From assembly GCA_013398295.1 (NCBI GenBank), contig VZSF01003934.1, positions 496,001-560,000 of the forward strand: 64,000 nucleotides of DNA. Reading direction: 5' to 3'. The notes under the pieces were generated by a model, which was given only the letters and a program-made list of their open reading frames with translations, was not told where the DNA came from and did not search any database. This DNA is from Chionis minor. Its lineage: Eukaryota; Chordata; Aves; Charadriiformes; Chionididae. Both the position numbers and the translations under genes were made by a program. Positions 50,910 to 61,618 of this stretch are shown piece after piece; position 1 is the stretch's first letter, and each line of letters opens with the position of its first letter.

Positions 50910-53900
50910 TCTGTAGTCTGTAGTAAGGGACCATTGCTTTAAAATCCTTAGACATTTGGACATATTTTACAAGACAGTACAGTTTCTGAATGTCACACAT
51001 TGATCACAGTTTCATACTACTACATGCATATAAAGACACTGTTGTTTTGTTTTTGTTTTTTTTTTTTTAATAATTTGTTTACGGAAACAATTGGAGAGGT
51101 CAATAAACTTCAACAAAGTATGACTAAATCAAAGTTACAAAAAAAGTAAGACTCTAAGTACGCTAGTATATGGCTAATGTTGCTGTAATCACCCCAAAGT
51201 GCCAGGGTTTTGAAACATTGCTTAAAAGGGGAGAAAACATCTGCTGACACATTGCCCCTTGGGTCAATCCAATATAACCCAATGAAGAGATTGTGCAGGA
51301 TCTGCTGGGCTGTCGGGCAGAGGCATGAAGCGCTGCCCTTCATTACAGACGCGCTGAACTGGATTCCCCCTTGCTTCCCCAGGTTAAAAAATAGCTGGAG
51401 TGCAAGGCAATGGAGAAACCTGTCACATTCTGCCCTTCCTCAAGCTGGGTCACAGTCGGATTCAATTTCCAGATGCAAAAGCAATTCAATCTACGTGTAC
51501 TAGCAGAGACACGGGAAACTTAAATTTTTTTCCAGTTTTTATTTGCTGTTAAATATCACATTTTTCTTTTAAAGGGAACCCCACGGCTTTCTTACCCTTC
51601 AATGACTATGGATGCTCACCTCTGCCTGGGGCTCGCGGGCCACCGTGCAGGTCCAGCAGCCATCCTGTGCTTTTGGAGAAGGAAGACCTGAGGCTGTTCC
51701 CCAGCCCTGTGCAACGCGATGTGCAGCACAGCGACAGACCACCCCAGCGCCCTTCCGTGAGCCTGGAGTCGTTACTCAACAGCACTTGCAGCAGCACCTC
51801 ATCAAGTGTTTTCTCCCCGTTCAGGAACTGCTTCACTGGCCTGGTTAGAAGGCAGGAGTCTGCTGCAGTAAGTTGGGGTCTGTGTTTTTAATGCTAATCT
51901 AGTTGGAAAGCGAGTTTGGTTGGTAGCTGTGGCTGGCCTTTCTCATTGCAGTATCATGGCTTCAAAGTTCAAAGTAACATGGAGGTGCTGCTGCTCCTCC
52001 TCCCCCCCCCCAAGACACACCGGTGGGGAACGTTGCAATGCAAAAGCAAATTTCTGCACTCACCACCAAAAAGCCAGAAAGAATTGAGGGGGTGGGTGGG
52101 GAGAGAGGGAGGGAAATAATTTTCTCTGTCTTTGCCACAAGCCAACAAAACTGATATAAACAAAATAAACCCCAGTGGTCACATGAGCCAACGTGTGGCT
52201 CATGGTACTTAGAGGCAGTGAAACATAACAGGAAGAAGAAGCGTAAAGGGCAGAGCTCCTAAACGAAATATGTAGAGTAGTGAAGAATTGATGAATCCTA
52301 AAATGGTCTTAAATGTAGATTACCAATAGGACCAGAGGTTGTGACGCAATCAAAGGTATCCGATGGCCCATCTGCCGGTAGTGTCCTCCCAGCATCAGTA
52401 AGTCCCTGGGCCGAGGGCTGAGAGTGTTGAACCGTGTGGCTGAATTTGTGGTCTGACTGTAGGGACAGTCATCTGCGAGTTTGGGATGCCACCTGTGGCA
52501 TCAAGCCCACAAAGAGTGAGCTGGCATGGAGGGATTCTCTGTCAAGACTGCGATTATCATCCTCTTGCCTGAAGGATTCCCTCCTTTCCCAGGATTTCAC
52601 TGACCTGTCTCTGTGTCCCATTCCCTCACCTCACTGGCTTCCTCATAGGTGCTGTGGACAGACACTTCCATCCCTGATGTCACACAGAGCTTTTAGTTTT
52701 CCATTAGCTTTTAGACATATAGGTCCAAATTCTTTACTGGGCTTTATGGGGCACAGCTCCATTGTCCTCAATGGGCTTTTACAGTAGCAAAGAATTTGGC
52801 ATTTCATGCAAATTTGGCTCCCTGGCTTCCACAAGGCTCTAGTTTCGGTGGGTCTTTGTGCCGAGCCCAGCTTGATTATTATTTTTTGAAAGTAGCGTTG
52901 CTACAGTCTTGAAAAGACCCCTTTAAAAATGTCAAAGGTTAATCCTTGGTCAGTCCTACAGAATAGCAATAGCATTATTTCTAGTTAAAAAGAAAAAAAA
53001 TGAAGCTTTCTCTTCTAAGCCTCTAGACTGAAAACTTCTTGTGCGATGAAGCCAGAATCAAGCAAAGCAAAATTCTGAGTAGTATTTACAGATAGGAACA
53101 CTTGTGGCACCCTACCATTGGTGTCAAAGGACACTTATTTGTGGCTTAGGTAACACCAGCAACAAAGGGGATACACACCCTGAAAGCAGACTTTCCATTT
53201 TCCTAAGATTTCCTTTGTCTGGCCAAGACAAAATTTCAGTGCAAGAGCCTAAATCTCATCAACATAGGGTGCGAAACTCATGCTGGAAAGTCAACATCTT
53301 TTCTTTGAAGGGCTGGCTGGTATTTGGGTTGTTTCTGTCGTGGTGTGGGAGGGCTACTTGCAGGGGTGAATTTAAGACGGGTCTGACTAGAAGCTTTCTC
53401 TGGTTTTGTTGACTATGCTCAGACAAATTTACTGATATGGAAGGTACCTTTTGAAGGGATTTATGTGATTGTTGATGATAGATATGGCAGGTTATTGCAT
53501 TAATTACTTTCAAAAAAAAAAAATCCCACCCAGTTTTAATACCTTCATATGTAACTGGGTCTTGCTGATCCATAATCACACACAAAACTGTTTCGGCTGA
53601 TTATTCTGTTCATTCGGGTGGTATCTGCGCTTTCGGAAACACATGTTTTCCCAAGTTAATTCAGTTAGGGGGTTGTTGGCTAGTGTGGTAGGCATATAGG
53701 AAAATCACACAAGCAAACAAAAGGAAATGGGACCAAAACTCCATCTTTGGAAAAACACACTGTCACTGACCAGACTGCGGGGGGATTCAGAAGGAAATGT
53801 TTGTGCAGAGCTGGCCTGAAGGTCTTTGTCGTGCTAAACTTCAACATGCCATGAGATCGCTTCAGGATGCACATCTGTCTCATGGACTTTTTATTCAATT

Positions 53901-54695
53901 TATGTGATGGTACAGCTATAAAGGAGTAAGGAAGATCATTAAGTAAGCAAGTACATGGACGGACTTTACCATAACCAAAGCCAAATCTGGTCCCTTTCTG
54001 AACTCGTACATTCAGGTTTTTCATTCCCCCATAATTTTTTCTCATTTCCTGATTTTGCCTGGGACTGAAGACAGAAATTCCAAAACCCAGGGGGAAATGA
54101 AGGTCTTGACCCTTCTGTTTTAACTCAGGAGGGTTAAAACCTCTCCCAAAGGTGGGAGCTTTGCCTGAGCATCGTCAGGTCCCTGCCTTAAAATAAGAGC
54201 CTGAATTTTGGTGCGTATCCCAACTCCAACATAATTATTAGGACAGTCAGATTCAAATCCCATCTCTTCTTTATGCTTTCAGCGTACTCGATGTAAATCT
54301 GGAAAAACACCGAGGTTCAGGCTGTGGCTAACACTGAAGCCAGTGGCGTTCGCTGACATTTACACTGCCGTAACCGAGGGCAGAGTCTGGCCCACTCTGT
54401 GCTTCTGTGAAGGAACATCTCTGTTTCCATAGCCAGCCCCTGGTTATTTTTAAGTATCACAAACAGGAAAATACAAAAACATGACAACATCAGACAAACT
54501 CGGTGACCTTTTGCAAACGCACTTCCAGGAGGGATGTTGTAGGTGTTTTTCAGAACAAAAGAAAATAATGACAACAAAAAGGCTGGGGGATTGGCTATGT
54601 AAATGAACACCAAGAAAGCATCTAATATATTATTCTGTAATACAAAAAGAAGAAATCTGACTCGATTGCCCTATTATAAATTTGCTAAAAATACA

Positions 54696-54732
54696 GATAT
54701 ATATTTATATTTTTATATATATATATTTTTTT
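54696..54732. repeat. AT microsatellite
   Basis: Alternating TA/AT with short T runs, ending in a T8 run. Low-complexity sequence with no gene signal. It lies in the presumed KCNB1 3' UTR. Confidence 0.8.
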
Positions 54733-55516
54733 TAAATCTGAACAGAAAAATAGACTACTCTGGAATGCATGAAAGTCACATGACTTTTCCATACATCAGA
54801 TACTTATAAAGCCAACACAATGGCAAACAGGAGGTACAGAGGTAACTAGAACATCTGTACTTTATTCAAGAACTATTTAAAGCCATATTCTCCCCAAGCG
54901 GATGATCCTAGAGCAACCTATGGTAACACTTGTTCAGTCTGATTACCGTAAGCAGAAGTGACCGACCAAACATCGTGAAGTTGGAGCTGATTTGGAGTCA
55001 CTGGGGAAGCCCACCTTCCCATCTCGCTCCCGCCCGAGCTGCACAGGAGGGCATCGGTGCCACACAGTCTCCGTCGCTTGACTACTTTATTCAGTAATTC
55101 TAATGTTCGCTTTAAAATGAGGCGTTAAAAACTGTTGGAGATCATGTTACGTGGAGCTTACCGACAGAAAGAGAACTTGGCTTTAGAAACCTTGTCTTTG
55201 CGATGAGTTTTAAATACCCTTGTTATTTACTATAAACTGTACCAGTCATAATTCTGTCAAGACATAAATATACAATAAGTACAAATATTAACAATACATT
55301 ACAATTTTACAGAAGAGAATACCGTTTTCTTTAGAAATGTGTATCTTATTAGCTGCAAGGGAAGAAAAGGCTACAGTTTATCACAGCCATAGTTGCCAAA
55401 GAAACCGACCGCCTCGGATGTGTTTCTGCGTGACTTGCACAGACAGATATTCCCCGGCACTTGACACACGGCATGTTCGGGAAGGGAATGTGCGTTCCGC
55501 GGGTTTTCTTTTCCTC

Positions 55517-55627
55517 TTTTTTTTTTTTTTTTTTTTTCCTCCTTTTTCTTCCTTTTATTGACTCTCGAACCTTTCAGAAAAATGTGGATTTCACAGGAGA
55601 CTGTTTTGTTTCTTTTTTTTTTTTTTT
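55517..55627. repeat. Paired long poly-T tracts
   Basis: A T run of about 20 at 55517-55537, followed by pyrimidine-rich sequence and another T run at about 55613-55627. On the KCNB1 strand these are A-rich tracts and contain the AATAAA at 55554-55559. Such internal A tracts can misprime oligo-dT and mimic 3' ends. Confidence 0.7.
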
Positions 55628-55769
55628 CCCATAAGTGTGCTTAGGTGAAGTTTCTAAGAAAAGGCACTGAGAAATCTACTGCAATGTGACTGCTGTTTGC
55701 CTCTGTTCAAGGCTAAAACTCAAAGGATCTTTGCCTCCCGGTTAAGAAAACTGCACCCATTCCTTCCGC

Positions 55770-55806
55770 ATATATATATATTCTATATATATATATTTAT
55801 ATATGT
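55770..55806. repeat. (TA)n microsatellite
   Basis: Two (TA)5-6 runs separated by a short TTC break. Low-complexity AT repeat within the presumed KCNB1 3' UTR. Confidence 0.85.
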
Positions 55807-56195
55807 ATTAAAAATGATGTCGGTGGCATAAGATACAAGCAAGCGCAGACATCACACGTCCATATCCTTTCAGATATGATGTCTTCTGCAGCAGCAGGTG
55901 AAACTCTGTCAGCTTGCTTGATGCGTGATGCACAGTAAACTCACAGACCTGAATGCCAAATACCAGTGATTAAACTGCACGCTTGAGCTCGATGCAAGAG
56001 ATATTGCATATTTTCATCCACTGCTATGAGCTTTGGGAAAAAGGTAGCAAACAAACTCTAAAATGAAATTGTTTTGCTAGTGTCTATAGGATTTGGTGAG
56101 CATTATATTTTCAAAGCACTGCCTTTCCTTTTGTAATGAGTACAGATTTAGTCTACCATAGCTTTATGTTAGAGTAGATTTCCCAGTGCTTACAT

Positions 56196-56236
56196 TATAT
56201 ATATGTGTATTATGCACACACACACATATATAGATA
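56196..56236. repeat. AT/CA compound microsatellite
   Basis: A TATA run passes into TGTG, then CACACACACACA, then ATATATAG. It is a compound dinucleotide repeat, potentially polymorphic. Confidence 0.85.
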
Positions 56237-57119
56237 CATACTTCATATTCAGACTTTATTTCATTAAAATAAATTAAACATACTTCCTTTTTAACTGGGC
56301 ACAAAATGAGAGCTACATCTTCATACACAAATAAGAAAGAAATGCTCTTCAAGCATATTATATGCTCAATTTTAAATTATTTGCTTTCTATAAGAAATCT
56401 ATAGGACTTTGGCTATTCAGACTTAAAAGGTAGATTTTTCATGATACTTTTGAATTTGGCTTTCAAAAGTGACTCAATAAAATGCTACTTTAAAGGTAGG
56501 ACTAAATAGATGATATAAGGTGTGTGTCGTGAGTGATCACACAAGGCAGACAGAGGGCCTTTGGTTACAAGGAGAGTTGCACCAGTTGATTATCAGTTAA
56601 AAAATGATAGAATTGTTGATCTATACATTTTTGTCAGTGCCATCTATAAACCAAATACATCAATTTGGATGAGAGTGTGGTAAATACTACACTATATGGC
56701 TATATTTAAATACGTTCACTTTCGTGATATGTAAAATATGACTTTTTTTTCCACATGAAAGCATCAGCTCTAAAAATATTTAACTTGGAAATCACTATTA
56801 CTTACTTTATCAAAAAAATTTTCCCTGATTTTTCTTCTTTTTACATTTGTGCTGATGGCAGACATGAATGATCACTGAAACATAGAGATTATGTTAAGAC
56901 TGTTCTCTTTAAGATTTCTCATTGCCGCTCTGTGGCCTCGGAAAGCCACAGAATAAATCAGTATTTAAAGCTTATTTTCTGGAAAGTCACTTTACTTTTT
57001 CATGACGACTCAATCTTAACCAGTATCTCAGCCATACATCGGTTCCTCTAAGTACACTTGTATTTACTATGGCCAAATCCTAAAGTCCTTCACCAGGCAA
57101 AGAGCCCGCTCAGAGGAAT

Positions 57120-57560
57120 GGTGGTTTCGGCTGAGCGAAGGCCGAGTAAAAGCTGACGAACCTCAGGAATTGGCCCTGCGTAAATACTCTGGGGAGCATC
57201 GTTTGCACCCGCAGGCGCCTCCAAACGCCTGCGATGGAGTATGGACAGGACATACTCGATGCTGGACATACTCCAAACGTCTGTTGAGCGCCTCCCGCGT
57301 CACTCTTTGCGTGGCGCGAGGTCTCTCTCGCGGCCGGCGGGCTAATTCGTGAGGTGGTGGCTCAGGGCTTACTCGCACCTTCCCCAGGGTCTCGCCTCGC
57401 TGGGATGCAAGGGCGACCTCCGCGCGGGTACCTGGGGCTGCGTCCCACCGCCCGGGGACGGGCTGGGCTGAGCAGAGCAGAGTTAACTCCAACGTGCGTA
57501 CAGTTTTGTGCCAAGGAGAGACCTAACAAAGCTATCACCGTAACCCATAATAGTTCCTAA
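57120..57560. promoter_or_regulatory. CpG-rich block downstream of KCNB1, distal
   Basis: CpG-dense sequence with motifs such as CGCGAGG, CGCGGCCGGCGG and GCGCGGG inside an otherwise AT-rich 3' region. It contains local inverted and direct repeats around 57230-57275 (GGAGTATG against CATACTCC). It has no conserved coding frame. It may be a small CpG island serving a downstream or antisense transcript. Confidence 0.4.
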
Positions 57561-57678
57561 AACATATATGTGCTTATTGCTTTTGTCCGTACATGCTGCA
57601 TTCACTATTACAGATTACAGACAGAAGTACTGTACAGCTCGGACGGACAGACATTTACATTCAGGACTAACCAACGGC

Positions 57679-57714
57679 TTTTTTTTTTTTGCTTTTTTTT
57701 TTTTTTTTTTTTTT
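57679..57714. repeat. Long poly-T tract (T11-GC-T22-like)
   Basis: More than 30 nearly pure T bases interrupted by GC. A similar tract follows at 58237-58288. Both separate the CpG-rich blocks and read as poly-A on the KCNB1 strand. They show no SINE-like 5' part, so they are simple tracts. Confidence 0.8.
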
Positions 57715-58319
57715 ACATTAGGAAGGAACACAACGCAGTGGACTCGAGCGGCTCGGGGTCCTCCTCCCACCTGCGCGCCTCCGCGTCCCGTCTCCCAGCA
57801 CATTCCTGGACCTGCTGCATGCAGCTCCTTACACGCCCCGGCAGGTACTCTGAAACAGGTCAGGAAACGCCCCTCGACAGAGTTATTTACAATTGAGTTT
57901 TACAGTAGAAACAGAGAACAACATAAAAGATTACCATCACAGTTTTCACAGGACAGGTTGTGACTTGCTACGGGTGTGTAACAAATCACGGTCACGACAG
58001 GAGGCACAAATTAAAATAGTGCTTGGTTAAAGTGCTTGATTGTTACACTCTGCTATCCTACTCCAGCATCGCAACAACAACAACAAAAAGTCAACGTAAA
58101 GTGCTTTTCCCCCCCCGAGATTAAAAACCAAAGACAAATTATTTCCTACACAATTTGACATAACTTTATTGAAACAATAATATTTTAAAAACCTAGGCTG
58201 GTGGCTGCTAGTTCTGTTCATTTAAAATGGTCAGATCTTTTTTTTTTCCTTTTTTTTTTTTTTTCTCTTTTTTTTTTTCTTGTTTCCTTTAAAAATGACT
58301 GGATGTTATTAAAACATCG

Positions 58320-58880
58320 GGCCTGATTCTCCTGTCTCTCGCAGCTGCTTCGCGCCGCAGCTCTGCGGGAGCCGCTCCTGCCCGACCTCCTCGCGAGAGA
58401 GAGCACAGCCAGGCCCGGGGCGGGTCGCTAACGAATCCCTCTTTTTGCATATTTATGTAACGCTTGCATATCTTTCACCGCGCCGCTCGGGCGCAAAAAG
58501 CTTCAGACCGACCGGTTCCTCTCCTATGCCAAGGGCGAGACTTTGGCTGACGCCTGGAGTCGGCATGCGGGCGGGAAGGGGAGGCCCAGGGAGCCGTCCC
58601 GGTAGCCCCGGCACGTGCCGTGGGGGGCCAGCCACAGCGTCAGCGCCGCCACCACCACCGCGCTCGGCCGTCCCCGCGGGGCAGGGCAGCGAGCGCCTCC
58701 CTTCCGCAGAGGGGTAGGGCGAGAGCCGAGCTCTCCTTCCAGCCCTAGGCTCCCCGGCACCGGGAAGGGGGTCTGGCTGCGATGCCTCCGGAGATTCCTG
58801 CTTCTGCATGGCTCCTTCGCACCTTCCCAACGTGGGCTGTGGGTCCCCTGAGGGCCACGCGCGCTGGCCCCGGGGCAGGT
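58320..58880. promoter_or_regulatory. CpG-island-like block just downstream of the KCNB1 stop
   Basis: About 560 bases of high GC with many CpGs (for example CACCGCGCCGCTCGGGCGC near 58480, GCGCCGCCACC near 58642 and CCCCGCGGGGC near 58673), bordered by poly-T and AT-rich DNA. An open frame of 151 codons on the - strand (58453-58908) is Pro/Gly/Arg-rich, as expected from GC bias, and is not a recognised protein. It may be an intragenic CpG island with promoter or enhancer activity. Confidence 0.5.
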
Positions 58881-59593
58881 ATCGATTTTTAGCAGAGGGC
58901 AAGTGCAAGTTTCACTATGTCCTAGGGGATGTTTGGAGTTAGATACAAGTGGTGCAACTCACCCTGCTGATATTTCAAAAGAAAATGTCAGGTCCTACAG
59001 GATATCGTATTGTTAAACACACACAGAGCATTTTAATGATTGGTTTCTCTAGACCGTTATTTGTTTTAAATGGTTTTCACTTGGCTTTTCCAATAATGCA
59101 AGTGTTCCCTGTTACCTTTAGACATAATATCCATCAGAGAAAGCTGTAGATGGGGAACAGCTGCCCTGAAGCAGTGAGCATTGTGTTTTTGATAGCTTTA
59201 TACCAACCCCAGCAATTTATTCCAGAGTTCAAATCTGGCTGCCTTGGCATCCTTTATGGAACTAATGCAAATCAGATGTTAATATTTCCAAAAGGAGCTC
59301 TAGCGTTCAAGGGGAATGGATGGATATTTGGTCACATTGGCTTCACTGGACAACATGAAAGGAGATCAATGTGTGATCATGATTTGCAATCCTTATTTTT
59401 GACTTATGTGGGCAACGTCTTTAGAGTTGTTTCAGAAAAGGACATTTTCACAAACCCACACTGGACCTCCCCCAGACTTTTAGAAACAGGTGGCTTGTTT
59501 CAGCCAAGTTCATGCCATGCAGAAGCTCTTTTTTTTTGAGTTGACTGTAAAGACATTCCTTTAAACTTTCAGTAAGTTCTTGTGGAGCCCATC

Positions 59594-61618
59594 TCAGATG
59601 CTTTGATCATGTGTGTTAGCATGTCCTCCGCTGCCTGGTAATACATGGACTTCTGGGGAAATGTGGTTTTCTAGTCTGACAGTCTCCTGATTGCCCTGGG
59701 TTCTTCCAGTGATACCTTCCATAGAGTAAATGCAGTTTTGCCCTATCAGCTTAGGGGAGGTGGGTAAAGCAGCAGCTTCTAGATGGTTCTTCTCTGTTCT
59801 ATAAACATTGTCCTTTTGCTTTAGATAGCCACTGTTTGTAACATTGTACTTGGGACTCACATTTCCGGGCGGACTTGAATCGTAAAGCAGCTGACCTTCA
59901 TCATCCGTGTCAGCATCTATATATTTATGTATACCAGCATCATGGAAGTTGAAAGCTATGGCTGTCTGCGTCTCTGGTGACTTTGGGGGTGTTCTCGCAC
60001 TCGCGGTTGTGTAGATCGAGGTTTCTGGGCTCATGAGAGATCTGTCAGAGAGTAAGGAAGTATCTGTGGTGGCAGCAGCAGCAGCTCCCCGGCTCTTGAG
60101 AGGATCTGGATATATTCTCAGTACATTTGATGCTGGTACTAGTGTGCTGGTGTCCTCCTCCATGAAGTTGACTTTCAGAGATCTTAGTTTTAAAGGGTTA
60201 CTGGCCTTTATGGAGCTTTTGGGACTTTCTATGAAAAAAGCAGAACGGTGACTGCCTTCAGAGCTTGGGTTCGTTTCCACAAATCTGGCACCGCTCCCTT
60301 CTGGCCTGCTCTGCTCCTGAATCACGTTAATGCCACCTTTGCAGGGAAGGGTAGCAAGTGGGCTGTGGGAAAACCTCCCCGAGTCAGGGAACTCCGCCGC
60401 ACAACTTATGAAGCTGTCGATGCTGGACATACTCCTCATGTCAATGATCCCATCAGCGCGAGTCGTCAGCAAGGGCACCATAGGGCCGGGAAGGGTTTCC
60501 ATTTCTAGCTCTTCTTTTTGCTTTCCAGGTTGACTCGACTCTTTAGTATTAAGGTTTGGCTGGGACTGAGTCTTTGCCATTTTGTTATACATGTCTTCTA
60601 GCTGTTGGACATTCAGGTGCTGGGGACTTGAAGATGACCTGGCTTTTTCTGGCGATCCTTGCTCTTTAGTTTCAAAAGATTTACTAGAGCTAGTTTCAGA
60701 GAGTGTTCTCTTGGTCCATTTCCATTTGCTGGGAGATAAATGATTGTCCTGAACTTTATCCTTTTTGGCTATGCTTTCTCCATTCTTTTCAACCACAATG
60801 TCCATGAGTTCTATACTACGGGCAAACGCATCCTTCATGTTCATGGAGACAATGCTGCCATTCCTTTTTGCTCTTTCAAGAGCTTCCCTGCGCTTAATGG
60901 CTTTCTCCTGCCTCTTCTGCTCTTTGTAGAACTCAGAGAAGTTATTGACAATAATTGGGATGGGAAGAGCAATCACCAGCACTCCAGCAATGCAGCACAG
61001 TCCTCCTACTATTTTACCTAAAAGTGTTTTGGGGTAGATGTCTCCGTAGCCTACTGTTGTCATGGTGATTGTTGCCCACCAGAAAGAAGCTGGGATGCTC
61101 TTGAATTTTGTATCATCCTCATCTTTTTCTGCAAAAAACACTAAACTGGAAAAGATCATAATGCCCATGGCCAAAAACAAGATGAGTAATCCAAGCTCAT
61201 TGTAACTCCTCCTCAGTGTAAACCCCAAGGACTGTAAACCCGTTGAGTGCCGGGCAAGCTTTAGAATCCGGAGTATCCTCATAATCCGAAATATTTGGAC
61301 CACTCGTCGTACATTTTGGAACTGAAGTACACTTTTATTGGATTCTGTGAGGAAGATAGTGACATAGTACGGTAAGATAGCAAGCAAATCAATAGCATTC
61401 AGCGGGCCTTTGAAAAACTTCCATTTCTTAGGCGAGGATAAGAACCGCAAGAGGTATTCCATTGTAAACCATGCAATGCACACTGCTTCCACGTGGGCAA
61501 GTTGGGGATTATCTGTGGTCTGCCCAAATTCATCCACGCCTTGTAGTTCAGGAAGTGTGTTAAGGGACAAGGCAATTGTAGATAGTACAATAAACATGAT
61601 GGAAATGATTGCCAAAAT
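59594..61618 (-). CDS. KCNB1: KCNB1 (Kv2.1 delayed-rectifier K+ channel), last coding exon
   Basis: Kv2.1 is the tetrameric plasma-membrane channel that carries slow delayed-rectifier K+ current in neurons. On the - strand the exon begins after 'ctttccttttccag'-type acceptor sequence at 61619-61620 and reads ILAIISIMF. The preceding exon (T1 domain) is outside the window. The 674 codons encode S1, S2, S3, an S4 with spaced arginines ([20 protein letters not shown]), S5, the pore with [12 protein letters not shown] (TVGYG codons at 61043-61057) and S6 with [10 protein letters not shown] long cytoplasmic tail contains the clustering motif [12 protein letters not shown] (about 60398-60433). The tail ends HDQSI. 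The match to human exon 2 length (858-residue protein) is essentially exact. Tail blocks [26 protein letters not shown] and LPTSPK separate it from KCNB2. No frame break is seen. Confidence 0.98.
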   Translation of the reverse strand: MLAIISIMFIVLSTIALSLNTLPELQGVDEFGQTTDNPQLAHVEAVCIAWFTMEYLLRFLSSPKKWKFFKGPLNAIDLLAILPYYVTIFLTESNKSVLQFQNVRRVVQIFRIMRILRILKLARHSTGLQSLGFTLRRSYNELGLLILFLAMGIMIFSSLVFFAEKDEDDTKFKSIPASFWWATITMTTVGYGDIYPKTLLGKIVGGLCCIAGVLVIALPIPIIVNNFSEFYKEQKRQEKAIKRREALERAKRNGSIVSMNMKDAFARSIELMDIVVEKNGESIAKKDKVQDNHLSPSKWKWTKRTLSETSSSKSFETKEQGSPEKARSSSSPQHLNVQQLEDMYNKMAKTQSQPNLNTKESSQPGKQKEELEMETLPGPMVPLLTTRADGIIDMRSMSSIDSFISCAAEFPDSGRFSHSPLATLPCKGGINVIQEQSRPEGSGARFVETNPSSEGSHRSAFFIESPKSSIKASNPLKLRSLKVNFMEEDTSTLVPASNVLRIYPDPLKSRGAAAAATTDTSLLSDRSLMSPETSIYTTASARTPPKSPETQTAIAFNFHDAGIHKYIDADTDDEGQLLYDSSPPGNVSPKYNVTNSGYLKQKDNVYRTEKNHLEAAALPTSPKLIGQNCIYSMEGITGRTQGNQETVRLENHISPEVHVLPGSGGHANTHDQSI

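Larger units (their letters stand above)
50885..59593 (-). other. KCNB1: Probable long KCNB1 3' UTR
   Basis: The region follows the KCNB1 stop codon and carries no other recognised gene. Mammalian KCNB1 mRNAs have a very long 3' UTR (from memory), so extension over several kilobases is expected. The sequence alternates between AT-rich blocks with long U/A tracts (54.6-57.1 kb) and unusually CpG-rich blocks (57.1-58.9 kb). The exact end is unknown. Confidence 0.45.

Noticed and set aside
52690..52800. Old interspersed repeat suggested by 'ccattgtcctcaatgggctt'
   Set aside because: The phrase resembles common amniote repeat wording but is too short and diverged to assign a family.
58453..58908. 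151-codon - strand frame downstream of KCNB1 as a second protein
   Set aside because: It lies in a CpG-rich block where stops are rare, is low-complexity Pro/Gly/Arg, and lies inside the presumed 3' UTR.
59594..61618. Channel gene as KCNB2 (Kv2.2)
   Set aside because: The SBSPON neighbour first suggested KCNB2, but the tail carries Kv2.1-specific blocks ([30 protein letters not shown], final DQSI), and the length fits KCNB1.
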